Source: Paraferrimonas sedimenticola
GTDB taxonomy: Bacteria; Pseudomonadota; Gammaproteobacteria; Enterobacterales; Shewanellaceae
NCBI RefSeq assembly: GCF_002282855.1
Contig: NZ_NRIR01000013.1
Span: 1 to 64,000, forward strand
DNA: 64,000 nt
Direction of reading: 5' to 3'
In this document: positions 25,423 to 34,572 of the stretch, piece by piece
Position numbering within the stretch: the stretch's first letter is position 1
How the letters are laid out: each line of letters begins with the position of its first letter
Program-made: the position numbers and the translations under genes
Notes under the pieces: generated by a model
The model's database searches: none
The model's input: the letters and a program-made list of their open reading frames with translations, nothing else
What the model was told of the DNA's origin: nothing

Positions 25423-27771
25423 CTAGCTGGCTAAGGCTTTTCCTAAGCTCACTTGTTCGGTCAAATAGGCTTCAAAGGATTCTTGATTGAGAGGCTTTGA
25501 AAAATAGAAACCTTGTACCATTTGGCATTCGGTTTGGCGCAGGTATTGGAACTGCTCCTGCGTCTCAACCCCTTCAGCGACCACTTCGAGTTGCTTCCAG
25601 CGCGCCAAGGCTAAAATGATGTCGACCACAGGTGGTCGCTCGCCGTCGCCCTTGCCCAATTCGTTGACAAAGCTGCGGTCGATTTTTAGACAGTCCACCG
25701 GATAGTCCAACAATTGATTAAAAGCGGTATAGCCAGTACCGTAGTCATCCAGCGACAATCGCACACCTAAGTTTTTGAGCTGTCCCAGCAATTCCATGGA
25801 TTTTTGCGAAGAGTCCACCATGCTGGTCTCAGTGATCTCGATTTCAACTTTGGAAGGGTCAACCCCAAAGCGATAAATCAGACTACCGACATTGGCAGCA
25901 AACAAGTCGTTAGAAAGTTGAGACGCGCTGATATTGATACAAAAGCGTCCCTGATAGCCAAATTCTCTTTGATAGTACACCAAGCGCTCAAGCGCTTGCT
26001 CTATCACGTTCAGATCGATCATACGAATCAACCCAGTCGACTCGGCGACCGGAATAAACTCATCTGGTCCTATCCCTTCAGCACTCAGATGTGGGCAACG
26101 AAGCAGCACTTCTACAGCCTCTATACGTTGCGTTTGAGTATTTAGGATTGGCATGTACGCCAACTCAAAAGTTTGCAATGCCAAGGTATGATTGAGTTTT
26201 TGTTCGATTAATTGGCGTCTATCGAGCGTGTCCGCGATGTCTTGATTAAACAGCTGAACCCGGTTTTTACCCTGATTTTTGGCACGATACATGGCGGCAT
26301 CTGCGTAGTGTAATAACTTGGAGGCATCTTGGGCGTGTAAGGGGTAGCAGGCGATGCCGATACTGGCTTGTACGTTGTGAGCAATGCCATCAACTCCAAA
26401 GCCGTCTTTGAACATGGCTAACACTTGTTGTGCCAACTGCATGATCAAGGCGAAATCGCGAATGTCTTCAACCAATATGGCAAACTCGTCACCGGCGAGT
26501 CTAGCGGTACCCTTTGCGGCAATTTTTGGATTTAAGCAGCTTTGCTTTAACGATTGTTCCAAGAGCTTTGAAAACTGAGCTAACAGGCGATCCCCTGACG
26601 CATGACCATAGTTGTCATTGACCTGCTTAAAATTGTCTAAATCTATGTAAAGCAACCCAAGTTGGCTATCGTTTTCTGACGCTAGGGCAATACTCTCTCT
26701 CAAATACTCGTTAAAAGCCCTACGGTTGGCAAGCCCGGTTAGCGGATCACAGTTGGCTAAGGTCTGTGTGTGGGTCAGCATGTCGATGTAGGCGTTGTTT
26801 AAGGTCGCTATCTCGGTGCCATCAGTTTGTACTTTTAGCTCAGATATCGAGTCCTTATTGCGAATGCTCTTTACCAGTTTTTGTATTGGAGACAACACCT
26901 TACGAGCAATAAGATACTTGAGAATCGCTATGCTGAAAAAGGCGCAAAATAGCACCACCAGCCCCATCCACCACAGCTTGGGGGCCATGATGTAATTGAC
27001 CTCGGCATCTAAATCCAAGTAGGTTTTTAAGCGGTAACTGTCCTCAATAATGTTGTGGACCGTATGGCGCCCTTCCTCTTTCTCTAGCTTGGGAAACTCG
27101 CCTCCTAGCTTCCACAAGTGCTCGGCTCGAAAACTCGCGTAGATATTACTGAGAGTTTTAAATCTTCTGGCTTTCGGTGAGGGAAAACTTAGCCAAAGTA
27201 CATAGTAAGGGTGAGTGGTTTGAAACTCGTATTCAGGCAGCTGATAAGGCGAAAAAGCCATCAGTACGATTAATTCATCGCCCTGCTCCATAGGCCTTGC
27301 GGTCCCCAAGACATTAGGCGTAGATTCCAAGAAATCGATGTAGCGCTGCACCAAAGCGTTTTTTTCTAGTTCCGCTGGGGTGTTGGGACTTTTTGCAGAA
27401 TTGGTACTGACCATCTTCTGTGCAGTGTTGCTATAGATCGCTATTTCATCGATTTCTGGCTTTAGGGCGTGATGGCGCTCAAGCAGCTGATAGACAATCC
27501 CTAATTGGGTCGGATTCGATGATTTATCCGCCAATCGCTCGACGCTTTCGGTGAGTTCTCGGCTTTGAACCATCATGTTGGCAACGTTCTTCAGTCGTTC
27601 AACGGCCTGCGTATAAATGGCATGATGCCCAGCCGTGAACAAAGCCATATTCTGCTTCACTTGACGCTCGGTGAGCTTTCTATACTCCTGAAGCCCCAGA
27701 ATGCTAAAGCCCAAAAAGACAAATAAAATTGTGGGTGTCAGAATCCACTGTACGCGGCTAACCAAGGTCAC
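25423..27771 (-). CDS. GGDEF-EAL protein with periplasmic sensor, MbaA-like
   Basis: A 782-residue inner-membrane protein: transmembrane helix at about 11-28, a periplasmic region of about 240 residues, a second helix (LWWMGLVVLFCAFFSIAIL, about 270-288), a HAMP-like linker, then GGDEF and EAL domains. The cyclase motif reads AGDEF and no RxxD inhibitory site precedes it. The phosphodiesterase motif reads EVLLR, with NISASQL, EIEITETSM, DDYGTGY, LKIDRSF and VVAEGVET, so c-di-GMP hydrolysis is likely. The GTG start overlaps the upstream stop (GTGA). Together with the PotD-like protein before it, this matches the NspS-MbaA arrangement of Vibrio cholerae, in which polyamine-bound NspS controls MbaA and hence biofilm formation. 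The parallel is inference. Confidence 0.85.
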   Translation of the reverse strand: MTLVSRVQWILTPTILFVFLGFSILGLQEYRKLTERQVKQNMALFTAGHHAIYTQAVERLKNVANMMVQSRELTESVERLADKSSNPTQLGIVYQLLERHHALKPEIDEIAIYSNTAQKMVSTNSAKSPNTPAELEKNALVQRYIDFLESTPNVLGTARPMEQGDELIVLMAFSPYQLPEYEFQTTHPYYVLWLSFPSPKARRFKTLSNIYASFRAEHLWKLGGEFPKLEKEEGRHTVHNIIEDSYRLKTYLDLDAEVNYIMAPKLWWMGLVVLFCAFFSIAILKYLIARKVLSPIQKLVKSIRNKDSISELKVQTDGTEIATLNNAYIDMLTHTQTLANCDPLTGLANRRAFNEYLRESIALASENDSQLGLLYIDLDNFKQVNDNYGHASGDRLLAQFSKLLEQSLKQSCLNPKIAAKGTARLAGDEFAILVEDIRDFALIMQLAQQVLAMFKDGFGVDGIAHNVQASIGIACYPLHAQDASKLLHYADAAMYRAKNQGKNRVQLFNQDIADTLDRRQLIEQKLNHTLALQTFELAYMPILNTQTQRIEAVEVLLRCPHLSAEGIGPDEFIPVAESTGLIRMIDLNVIEQALERLVYYQREFGYQGRFCINISASQLSNDLFAANVGSLIYRFGVDPSKVEIEITETSMVDSSQKSMELLGQLKNLGVRLSLDDYGTGYTAFNQLLDYPVDCLKIDRSFVNELGKGDGERPPVVDIILALARWKQLEVVAEGVETQEQFQYLRQTECQMVQGFYFSKPLNQESFEAYLTEQVSLGKALAS

Positions 27772-28694
27772 TTTGAAAGTACCTCTAGATCATTTAACGA
27801 TTGCACCCGCTCTTCGATTTGCAGTGCATTTAGGCCAGACACTGAGTAGCGCTGCGTTGATTTTGGAGGGTTAATATTGTTGGGTACGTAGCGAGGTAAG
27901 CTTCGCAACAGAGCGGACAAATCGGGAGTGAGCTGCTGCCCCTTTGGAACGACTAAGCACTCATAAAACTCTACGACCCCCTCTTTTGGAGCGACAAACT
28001 GCCAATTGTCATCTCCAGATTGGGACTTTAATGACTCAAGCTGATTGGGGTAGCCAATAGTTAGGTTCATCTGCCCTTTTCCCTGGTAGTAAGGCGTGCC
28101 GTTAGCCAGCAAACTTGAGCGCGTGTTCTTGAATAGCTCGCGCAATGCTTTGTGTTGGCTCTCCACCTTTGAGTATGGGTGATAGCCCAGGGCCATTAGC
28201 CCTGCACTGACCGTATCGTAGCTGTGCAAAGGCAGCACGAGTCGATTGACATAGGCTTCGGGTGGATTAAAAACTTGACGCCAACTGACAATCTCTGGCG
28301 CGGCTTCGATGGGGTTAACCAGTATTCCCAAGCGATTAACGACCAAAGGCACGCCATAGACACCACACGCATTGAAACTGTGATTCGCAAGTACCTGTTG
28401 GGGCAATGGCTGAAGCAAATCGAGTTCGGCCACTAAGCGCGTCATCAAATGGTCCATAACAAACATTTGATAGTGGGCCAAACGACCACTGACTAACAGT
28501 CCGTCTCGTTGGTGTTCGCTAAAATAGTGAATGAACTGTAGATGCGCACGACCCTCGCTAGAAAATCGTTGTGCTATACCGGCTTCATCGACTAGGCCTG
28601 GAGCGATTCCAATAGTAATCCTCTGCCCGTCTGCAAAAGAATTACAGTGAAACAACAGCAAAAGTAGAGCGCTCAGCAGGCGAATCAAAACCAC
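27768..28694 (-). CDS. Periplasmic PotD-like binding protein, NspS-like sensor partner
   Basis: A 308-residue exported protein (signal peptide LIRLLSALLLLLFHCNSFA; GTG start). The body resembles polyamine-binding PotD/PotF: a lobe ending YGVPLVVNRLGILVNP, then SWRQVFNPPEAYVNRLVLPLHSYDTVSAGLMALGY, a stretch typical of spermidine/putrescine-binding proteins. No ABC transporter permease or ATPase is nearby; instead the next gene is a GGDEF-EAL receptor with a four-base overlap. That context points to a sensing rather than uptake role, as for NspS. Ligand (norspermidine, spermidine or other) cannot be told by eye. Confidence 0.75.
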   Translation of the reverse strand: MVLIRLLSALLLLLFHCNSFADGQRITIGIAPGLVDEAGIAQRFSSEGRAHLQFIHYFSEHQRDGLLVSGRLAHYQMFVMDHLMTRLVAELDLLQPLPQQVLANHSFNACGVYGVPLVVNRLGILVNPIEAAPEIVSWRQVFNPPEAYVNRLVLPLHSYDTVSAGLMALGYHPYSKVESQHKALRELFKNTRSSLLANGTPYYQGKGQMNLTIGYPNQLESLKSQSGDDNWQFVAPKEGVVEFYECLVVPKGQQLTPDLSALLRSLPRYVPNNINPPKSTQRYSVSGLNALQIEERVQSLNDLEVLSK

Positions 28695-28802
28695 ACAATC
28701 CGGAAGTATTTTTCACCGATTATGCGTAAACTTACACTGGGTGCAAGCACAAACTTAGTGGTCGGATGCTTGCGGTTCAATTCTGAACAGAAGCGGAACA
28801 AA

Positions 28803-28827
28803 AAACGCCTCTGGAGCAGAGGCGTTT
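28803..28827 (-). terminator. Rho-independent terminator of the sigma/ChrR operon
   Basis: An 11-bp perfect stem (28803-28813 with 28817-28827, 3-base loop). On the minus strand it ends in GCGTTTTTTG, 20 bases past the chrR-like stop. Confidence 0.9.
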
Positions 28828-28846
28828 GGCTGGGTATTACTGCCGA

Positions 28847-29527
28847 TTATCGGAAAAACAGCTGACTAAAGGGGTTTAATAAGCTAGCAAAACCCGAGGT
28901 GAAGTGCAGCGGCGATTGCAGCATGGTCAAACACAAACAGTCCTGACCTGCTTTGGTCGCTGGAGTGTGGGTATGTTGTCCATCTTGAATAATAAAATCA
29001 CCAGGACCGTACACTCCGGTCTCATCAACGAACTCTCCATCCAGCACTAACGTAATTTCAGTACCGGTATGCGTGTGCTCGGGCAAGCGGCTGTCTTCAT
29101 CCATATAGATAAAGTTGATTTTCTCAGTGCCACCAGTAGTCACACTAGCTCGCTGAAGCTTGCCTGGCAATCGGCTCCAAGGCCCAATTTTATCGGTGTG
29201 GTCAGCTAGCACGCGCGGTAACCGGTACTGCTTACCATTGAGCATCAAAAACTGCGGAGAGTACGCTTGTGGCACCGCTTCCTCCACTGGCATCTCCATG
29301 ATGGAACTCATCATGTCCGCCAAACCGTCGGGTAGCGATTCTGCCGCCTCAACTTTGGTTTCTACCAGCTCAGCGGCTTGTTGTGCTTCGATGTGTGCAA
29401 CTCGAGCCTGACACACTGGGCATAGCTCAACGTGTGCACTTATCATAATGCTGTGCGCCGGGCCTAAATCGCCAGTGGAATAAGCCAACAGCAAGCTGTC
29501 ATCTGGATGGTGGGCTGCTTTAACCAT
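28847..29527 (-). CDS. chrR: ChrR-like zinc anti-sigma factor with cupin domain
   Basis: A 226-residue protein. The N-terminal zinc anti-sigma domain has the ligands of ChrR: H6/H7, H32, C36 and C39 in HVELCPVC. After a linker comes a cupin domain (about 100-215) with PEHTHTGTEITLVLDGEF and DGQHTHTPATK, giving the HxH, Glu and later His metal site. In Rhodobacter sphaeroides ChrR releases its sigma factor in response to singlet oxygen. The start overlaps the sigma gene by eight bases, as expected for a coupled sigma/anti-sigma pair. Confidence 0.9.
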   Translation of the reverse strand: MVKAAHHPDDSLLLAYSTGDLGPAHSIMISAHVELCPVCQARVAHIEAQQAAELVETKVEAAESLPDGLADMMSSIMEMPVEEAVPQAYSPQFLMLNGKQYRLPRVLADHTDKIGPWSRLPGKLQRASVTTGGTEKINFIYMDEDSRLPEHTHTGTEITLVLDGEFVDETGVYGPGDFIIQDGQHTHTPATKAGQDCLCLTMLQSPLHFTSGFASLLNPFSQLFFR

Positions 29528-30125
29528 TAAGCGCCTCCTTCATTTTCGTTAACGCCAAACGCAGTCGGCTTTTGACCGTCCCCAAAGGAACCCCAAGAAC
29601 GTCCGCCACTTCCTGTTGAGACGATCCTTTCAAATACACGAGGTCAACCACCTGTGCTTGTGCTGTTGGCAATGTTTCTATCAACCGCCTCAGCTCTTCG
29701 GACACCAGCGCTTCAAACTCTCGCGGCAACTTTTCGTCGTCGCGGGGTTCTTCTAACACTGGCCACAGGTCATCACCCTGAATCCAATCGTTTTGATGCT
29801 TTAAACGACGCAGAATGTCAAACTTGGCGTTACGGGCAATGGAATAAATCCAAGTTAGCCCTGCACCTTTACTTTTGTCGTAGAGGTGAGCCTTGGTCCA
29901 CACCTTGAGCATGGTCTCTTGAACCACGTCCTTTGCCAGCTGCTCGTCGTTCGACTGCTTGCGGACAAAGTTTAGAAGGCGTGGTGCCACGTGAGTAAAG
30001 AGTCGTTGGTAACTAGCTTGGCAGCGATCGTTCGCTACCTTAACTACCAAGACGCCGACATCGAGTTCCGTTTCATTAGCTATCATGGATGTTCTAACTT
30101 GCTGAATTTTCGCGGTCATATCCAT
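29520..30125 (-). CDS. ECF sigma factor, ChrR-associated (ECF11 type)
   Basis: A 201-residue ECF sigma factor: region 2 (YQRLFTHVAPRLLNFV, DEQLAKDVVQETMLKVW, GAGLTWIYSIARNAKFDILRR) and region 4 (LPTAQAQVVDLVYLKGSSQQEVADVLGVPLGTVKSRLRLAL). Pairing with ChrR marks it as the group that drives singlet-oxygen and organic-peroxide responses. The N-terminus is uncertain: three ATGs lie in the first 14 codons and none has a strong ribosome site. It begins 25 bases after the stop of the LON-like gene, so the three probably share a transcript. Confidence 0.9.
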   Translation of the reverse strand: MDMTAKIQQVRTSMIANETELDVGVLVVKVANDRCQASYQRLFTHVAPRLLNFVRKQSNDEQLAKDVVQETMLKVWTKAHLYDKSKGAGLTWIYSIARNAKFDILRRLKHQNDWIQGDDLWPVLEEPRDDEKLPREFEALVSEELRRLIETLPTAQAQVVDLVYLKGSSQQEVADVLGVPLGTVKSRLRLALTKMKEALNG

Positions 30126-30150
30126 TAGTCTAGCAGTTCGTCTATTACAC

Positions 30151-30771
30151 CTAAACCCTATTACGGACTTGTTTACTATTTAGATCAGCCTTTGCAAGAA
30201 ATTGATTGAGATACCGAAAAATTAATCCCAAGTCCTCGCTCTTCAATAGGTTTTGCTTTGTTGTTTTGGCCAAAGGCAATATCTCCAGCCAACGCAGACA
30301 CAGGTCCAATGAAGTTAAGGTCGCGGTCGTATCAATAGTTTCAAAGGGATACTGCAAGGCATAAGCTCGACGCCAATGGATTAGCTCCCGTAACAAAGGC
30401 TCCTCCGGAGTTATTGCTTCGGCTTGGTCTTGCCAGCAAGACTTAGCTTCAGCACTGCATCGACGTTTGTTGGCATCGAGCCCGGACAATAAGCCCCACT
30501 GCGTGACGTCTAGAGTAACTGTGACATCAGAGCCGCTCAACCAGTCCACTTCTACGACCTCTGCCAAGCTCACCACCTCGCCCTCTTTCGGCGCTGCACA
30601 CTCATCGACGTCTGCCATAATTAACCAAAGGCGACCGCTTTGCTGAGCATCGCGCATCCACTGGTTAAACAGCAGACCGCTCCCCTTCAAGCGATATCGG
30701 CTGCCTGGCAACGGAAATTCCGCTAGTACTTGATAAGGTAAAGTTAATGATTGTTCCAAAGTTTGTGCCAT
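30151..30771 (-). CDS. LON N-terminal-domain-like protein, upstream of sigma factor
   Basis: A 206-residue cytoplasmic protein. The N-terminal part (LPYQVLAEFPLPGSRYRLKGSGLLFNQWMRD, then GRLWLIMADVDE) recalls the LON substrate-binding domain found alone in many bacteria, and the C-terminal 70 residues are helical as in those proteins. The match is by eye and modest. The ATG ending at 30771 is favoured by AAGGA 7 bases upstream; the frame is open 31 codons further with no ribosome site. It is the first gene before the ECF sigma and ChrR genes and is divergent from a DUF2878 gene. Confidence 0.5.
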   Translation of the reverse strand: MAQTLEQSLTLPYQVLAEFPLPGSRYRLKGSGLLFNQWMRDAQQSGRLWLIMADVDECAAPKEGEVVSLAEVVEVDWLSGSDVTVTLDVTQWGLLSGLDANKRRCSAEAKSCWQDQAEAITPEEPLLRELIHWRRAYALQYPFETIDTTATLTSLDLCLRWLEILPLAKTTKQNLLKSEDLGLIFRYLNQFLAKADLNSKQVRNRV

Positions 30772-30889
30772 CCCATCATCCTTCATGAGCAAGGTTTGCC
30801 CTAAGTACGCGGCAAATTCGAAATTGGATGACTCAAGGCGAGCTATAGTTGATCGAATGACCAATCATTAAGGCAATTAGGGAGTACCC

Positions 30890-31405
30890 ATGTTAGAAAA
30901 CGACTCGGGCTACGTTCGTGCCAATCCCAAAATCTACCTGAGTGGCGTCACGCTAGCCTGGGCTCTTGCGACTTTGCTGGGGCCTGCGAGTACTTGGTTT
31001 ATCGCAACCCTACTGTTACTGCTGATTTTCGATGTGGCCCGGCGCAAAGATCAGGAACATTTGGTTATTGCTGCGGGTTACGCCTGCATTGGTACCACAC
31101 TAGACGCCACGTTAGCCAAGGTGGGTCTTCTTAAATTCGACTATTCACCGATGCCGGTATATCTGATGCTGTTCTGGTTACTCTTGGCCATTTGCCTGCC
31201 GTTTGTGATTGCCAAAATGGGGAAATTATTTGGCTTGAGCCTGACGATTGTCGCTCCGTTGAGTTATTGGTACGCCGTCAGCGCCGGATATTTTTCTTTT
31301 GGCGTTGAAAGCCTTACCGCCGTTGGGATCCTGGCGCTTTGCTGGTTTGCATTTGGTCAACTTTGCCAACAAATTTTGATCCGATTGAAAAATCCTCACG
31401 TTTGA
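30890..31405 (+). CDS. DUF2878 inner-membrane protein
   Basis: A 171-residue polytopic membrane protein with five or six hydrophobic segments, including the family-like stretch APLSYWYAVSAGYFSFGVESL near the C-terminus. Function not established. AGGGAG lies 5 bases upstream of the ATG. It is divergent from the LON-like/sigma/ChrR operon with about 118 bases between starts, so it is a possible target of that sigma factor; related genes are, as I recall, often found near ECF11/ChrR loci. Confidence 0.75.
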   Translation: MLENDSGYVRANPKIYLSGVTLAWALATLLGPASTWFIATLLLLLIFDVARRKDQEHLVIAAGYACIGTTLDATLAKVGLLKFDYSPMPVYLMLFWLLLAICLPFVIAKMGKLFGLSLTIVAPLSYWYAVSAGYFSFGVESLTAVGILALCWFAFGQLCQQILIRLKNPHV

Positions 31406-31436
31406 TGGTTCAGCCAATTTTGAGGAGGGCTAACCA

Positions 31437-32855
31437 ATGAAAACTAAGTTCACACTTGCCGTATTGTCCGCAGCGCTCATGGTCAGCGCTTGTCATGATG
31501 ACGACAACAATGATGGCCCGGTGCAGTTGCCGGCCGACACTCCACCGCCGGCGGCTGAAGAAGCCGGTATGAGCTATGTCCGCGTAACCCACGCCAGCGC
31601 CGACGCACCCTTAGTGGCTATTGCTGTTAACGGAGCGGTAGTCGAAGGGTTAGAAATGGTCGACTATCAGGTCGGTACCGGATTACTAGAGCTTGAGTCT
31701 GCAGCGTACGACATTGCGGTGAACGCCCTCCTAGCTGATGGAACCAGCGCCCCTGTTATTGAAGCCAACCTAGACTTCGCACCAGACATGCAGTACGACA
31801 TTATTGCATTAAATTATGCTGCCAACATCGAACCTGTGGTTTTGGCGCGTGATGCCATGGGTCCTGGCGACGGCGAGATTCGCCTAGACGTACTGCACGG
31901 CCACCCTGATGTGGGTGCGGTGGACATTTACCTGACAACCGCCGAATCAATCGACGCTGAAGGCGCAGCGATTGAGGGCCTAGAATTTAAAATGGATGCC
32001 GACGCGCTTCCAGTAACAGTGCCTGCCGACACTTACCGCATTCGAATTGCCCCATCAGGCACCAAAACCGTGGTGTTCGACAGTGGCAACCTGGACTTAG
32101 CCGGCGGCTCTGACTTGATGATCACAGCAGTACCCAATACTGACGGTGCTATGACTGCTCCAGTTAACCTACTCGTCGGTGACGGGACCTCGGTAGGCGT
32201 GTTGCGCGATGCTAACGAGCAAGCTCGAGTACGAGTGGTACACGCGGTAGACGATGCGCCAGCGGTGGACGTATTGGCCTCCGACACACCAGTCGAAGGT
32301 CTGACTATGATTCCGTTTAAAGAATTCCGCAGTATCGATTTACCTGCAGCCAGCTACGATCTCAAGGTTGCCGCTAGCATGGACAACAGCATAGTAGCAA
32401 TCGATGCACCAGGCGTAGAATTTGGCGCCGGTACCACCACCAGTATCTACGCGGTCGGTAAGCTAAACAGCATTACAGACAACACCATCGAGCCTTTGGT
32501 AATTGCTGAAGACCTGCGCTCAGTAGCGCTGTATGCCAAGCTGCGAGTGGTGCACGCCAGCCCCACAGCCGGCAGCCTTGGTCTAGTGGACATCCACGCC
32601 AGTGCCGATGGTAACTTTAGCGCGGACACTAAGGTGCTCGAAGGCGTAGACTTTAAGGGCAACGCGACGCTGAACGTTCCAGCGGGTACCTACTACCTAG
32701 GCGTAATCTTGCAGTCTGATGACACCTTCACTCCAGCAGTGAGTGCCATGGCAACCGTTGAAAACGGCGGCGTCTACTCAGTAGTCGCGACCGACGACTT
32801 CGATAACGGCCTATTGCTAAACGTTGACTACATGAAGATGATGGAAGAGATGTAA
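31437..32855 (+). CDS. Lipoprotein with DUF4397 repeats
   Basis: A 472-residue lipoprotein: signal peptide and lipobox VSAC with the cysteine at residue 19, then an acidic/proline linker (HDDDNNDGPVQLPADTPPP). The mature part holds repeated beta-sandwich units of DUF4397 type beginning YVRVTHASADAPLVAIAVNG, ARVRVVHAVDDAPAVDVLAS and LRVVHASPTAGSLGLVDIHA, with a more divergent unit starting IRLDVLHGHPDVGAVDIYL. So about four units at roughly 45, 150, 260 and 370. The role is probably structural or adhesive at the cell surface; unknown. GAGGAGG gives a strong ribosome site. Ends at a bidirectional terminator. Confidence 0.8.
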   Translation: MKTKFTLAVLSAALMVSACHDDDNNDGPVQLPADTPPPAAEEAGMSYVRVTHASADAPLVAIAVNGAVVEGLEMVDYQVGTGLLELESAAYDIAVNALLADGTSAPVIEANLDFAPDMQYDIIALNYAANIEPVVLARDAMGPGDGEIRLDVLHGHPDVGAVDIYLTTAESIDAEGAAIEGLEFKMDADALPVTVPADTYRIRIAPSGTKTVVFDSGNLDLAGGSDLMITAVPNTDGAMTAPVNLLVGDGTSVGVLRDANEQARVRVVHAVDDAPAVDVLASDTPVEGLTMIPFKEFRSIDLPAASYDLKVAASMDNSIVAIDAPGVEFGAGTTTSIYAVGKLNSITDNTIEPLVIAEDLRSVALYAKLRVVHASPTAGSLGLVDIHASADGNFSADTKVLEGVDFKGNATLNVPAGTYYLGVILQSDDTFTPAVSAMATVENGGVYSVVATDDFDNGLLLNVDYMKMMEEM

Positions 32856-32875
32856 CAGACTTCTTTCTGCCTACA

Positions 32876-32901
32876 AAAAACCCGCGTAATCGCGGGTTTT
32901 T
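32876..32901. terminator. Bidirectional rho-independent terminator
   Basis: Perfect stem aaaaacccgcg/cgcgggttttt with loop taat, between the converging DUF4397 gene (+) and abgT-like gene (-). T-runs are present in both directions. Confidence 0.95.
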
Positions 32902-32907
32902 CTTTTA

Positions 32908-34446
32908 TTACATACCGTACAGGTAACTCGATTGAATGCCCAACGGAATGCCCAACGACCAATACAAGAGCAAGAAGGCAGACCAACACACCAACAAGGT
33001 CAAACTAATCGGCAGCATCAAAGCTATCAAGGTACCAATACCAGTGTTCTTCACGTAGCGCTGGCAATAAACCACCACCAGTGGGAAGTAAGGCATCAGT
33101 GGAGTAATAATATTCGACGCCGAGTCGCCCACTCGATAACCCGCTTGAGTCAAATCTGGACTGATGTTGAGTTGCATCAACATGGGCACCAGAATCGGGC
33201 CGATTAAGGCCCATTTAGCCGACGCTGAGCCGACAAATAGATTCACAAAAGCGGTCAGGAAAATCATTCCAACAATGGTAACGCCCGGTGCCAAACCGAG
33301 CTCACGCAAGTTGTCTGCGCCTTTTACCGCCAATAAGGCACCGAGGTTAGATTGGCCAAACGCGGCGATAAACAAAGCACAGAAAAACGCCATGACGATG
33401 TAATAGCTCATACCGTTCATCGACTTGGTCATTGCGGCTATCACGTCACCTGATTTTTCAAAGGTACCGACCATATAGCCAAACACCACACCAGGAATGA
33501 CAAACAGTAGGAAAATCAGTGGCACAATGGATTGCATCAAAGGTGCGGAGAAGTCCGCTAAGTTTCCGCTTTCTGAACGGAGCGGACTGGTTTCTGGGGC
33601 GCTGACCACAGCTAGCAGTACTAATCCAGCCAACATCACTAGGCTTGAGATGCGAAAAGCCGACGATTCTTTGGCGGTTAATTCGCCAAACTGGGGGATT
33701 TGCTCTGGGTCGCCATCCACAGGCGTTTGCTGCAGACGCGGCTCAATCAATTTATCGATGAGCAACCACACCAACACGGTAATCAACAAGCTTGAGGCTG
33801 ATGCGAAGAACCAGTTGTTAAGCGGGTTAACTTGAATACTTGGATCGACAATTTGCGCAGCGGTTTGGGTAAAGCTCTGCAACAGTGGGTCAATCGCCGA
33901 TGGAATAAAGTTGGCGCTAAAGCCCCCACTAACGCCGGCAAAAGCTGCGGCAATACCGGCTAGAGGATGACGCCCGGCTGCGTAGAAAATAACGCCCGCC
34001 AGCGGAATTACCAATACATAGCCAGCATCGGTCGCGGTATGACTGACAATAGCTACCAGCACAATAACTGGGGTCAACAAGCTCTTAGGTGTTATTTTGA
34101 GCATGGATTTAAGCGCGGCATTAATGTAGCCACTGTGCTCAGCCACCCCCACGCCCAACATAGCAACCAATACCACGCCCAGAGGGGCAAATCCGGTAAA
34201 GGTAGTGACCATGTTAGCCATAAACTCAGCCAGCTTGTCACCGGTTAACAAGTTAACTATGGTAATCGGGTCGCCGGTTCTAGGGTCGATTTCAGTAAAA
34301 GATACGCCCGAAAGCACCCAAGACAACACCCATACAAACATCAAAGCCCACAAAAACAAAATAGCGGGATCCGGTAGTTTATTACCAAGAACTTCGATTC
34401 GGTTAAGAATACGCATCACCGCGGACGGAGAGCTAGTTTCAGACAT
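32908..34446 (-). CDS. abgT: AbgT-family transporter
   Basis: A 512-residue polytopic membrane protein matching the AbgT family: NRIEVLGNKLPDPAILFLWAL at the N-terminus, LGVGVAEHSGYINAALK, SHTATDAGYVLVIPLAGVIF, GVSGGFSANFIPSAIDPLLQSFTQ, and FVGSASAKWALIGPILVPML near the end. E. coli AbgT imports p-aminobenzoyl-glutamate; MtrF and YdaH relatives are reported to export p-aminobenzoate and sulfonamides. No abgAB hydrolase gene is adjacent, so the substrate is open. Single-gene transcript, with a shared terminator downstream. Confidence 0.9.
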   Translation of the reverse strand: MSETSSPSAVMRILNRIEVLGNKLPDPAILFLWALMFVWVLSWVLSGVSFTEIDPRTGDPITIVNLLTGDKLAEFMANMVTTFTGFAPLGVVLVAMLGVGVAEHSGYINAALKSMLKITPKSLLTPVIVLVAIVSHTATDAGYVLVIPLAGVIFYAAGRHPLAGIAAAFAGVSGGFSANFIPSAIDPLLQSFTQTAAQIVDPSIQVNPLNNWFFASASSLLITVLVWLLIDKLIEPRLQQTPVDGDPEQIPQFGELTAKESSAFRISSLVMLAGLVLLAVVSAPETSPLRSESGNLADFSAPLMQSIVPLIFLLFVIPGVVFGYMVGTFEKSGDVIAAMTKSMNGMSYYIVMAFFCALFIAAFGQSNLGALLAVKGADNLRELGLAPGVTIVGMIFLTAFVNLFVGSASAKWALIGPILVPMLMQLNISPDLTQAGYRVGDSASNIITPLMPYFPLVVVYCQRYVKNTGIGTLIALMLPISLTLLVCWSAFLLLYWSLGIPLGIQSSYLYGM

Positions 34447-34533
34447 ACGGTCTACTCGCTTGAAGTTAGAATTATCAATAAGTTCTTGCTAATAGTAGCG
34501 ATTGCTGAAGTGTTTGTAGAGTGCCAAGGACAC

Positions 34534-34555
34534 AAAAAAGCCCGCTAAGCGGGCT
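34534..34555 (-). terminator. Rho-independent terminator of zapC
   Basis: Stem agcccgc/gcgggct with a 3-base loop. On the minus strand it is followed by TTTTTT, 18 bases past the zapC stop. Confidence 0.9.
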
Positions 34556-34572
34556 AAAAAAGGACGATTTGA

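Noticed and set aside
25405-25426. ctagcc/ggctag hairpin between the VOC and GGDEF-EAL genes
   Set aside because: Only 6 bp with a 10-base loop, overlaps the stop of the GGDEF-EAL gene, and has no T-run. Not enough for a terminator call.
27261-28694. ABC polyamine transporter operon as the setting for the PotD-like protein
   Set aside because: No permease or ATPase gene is adjacent; the neighbour is a GGDEF-EAL receptor.
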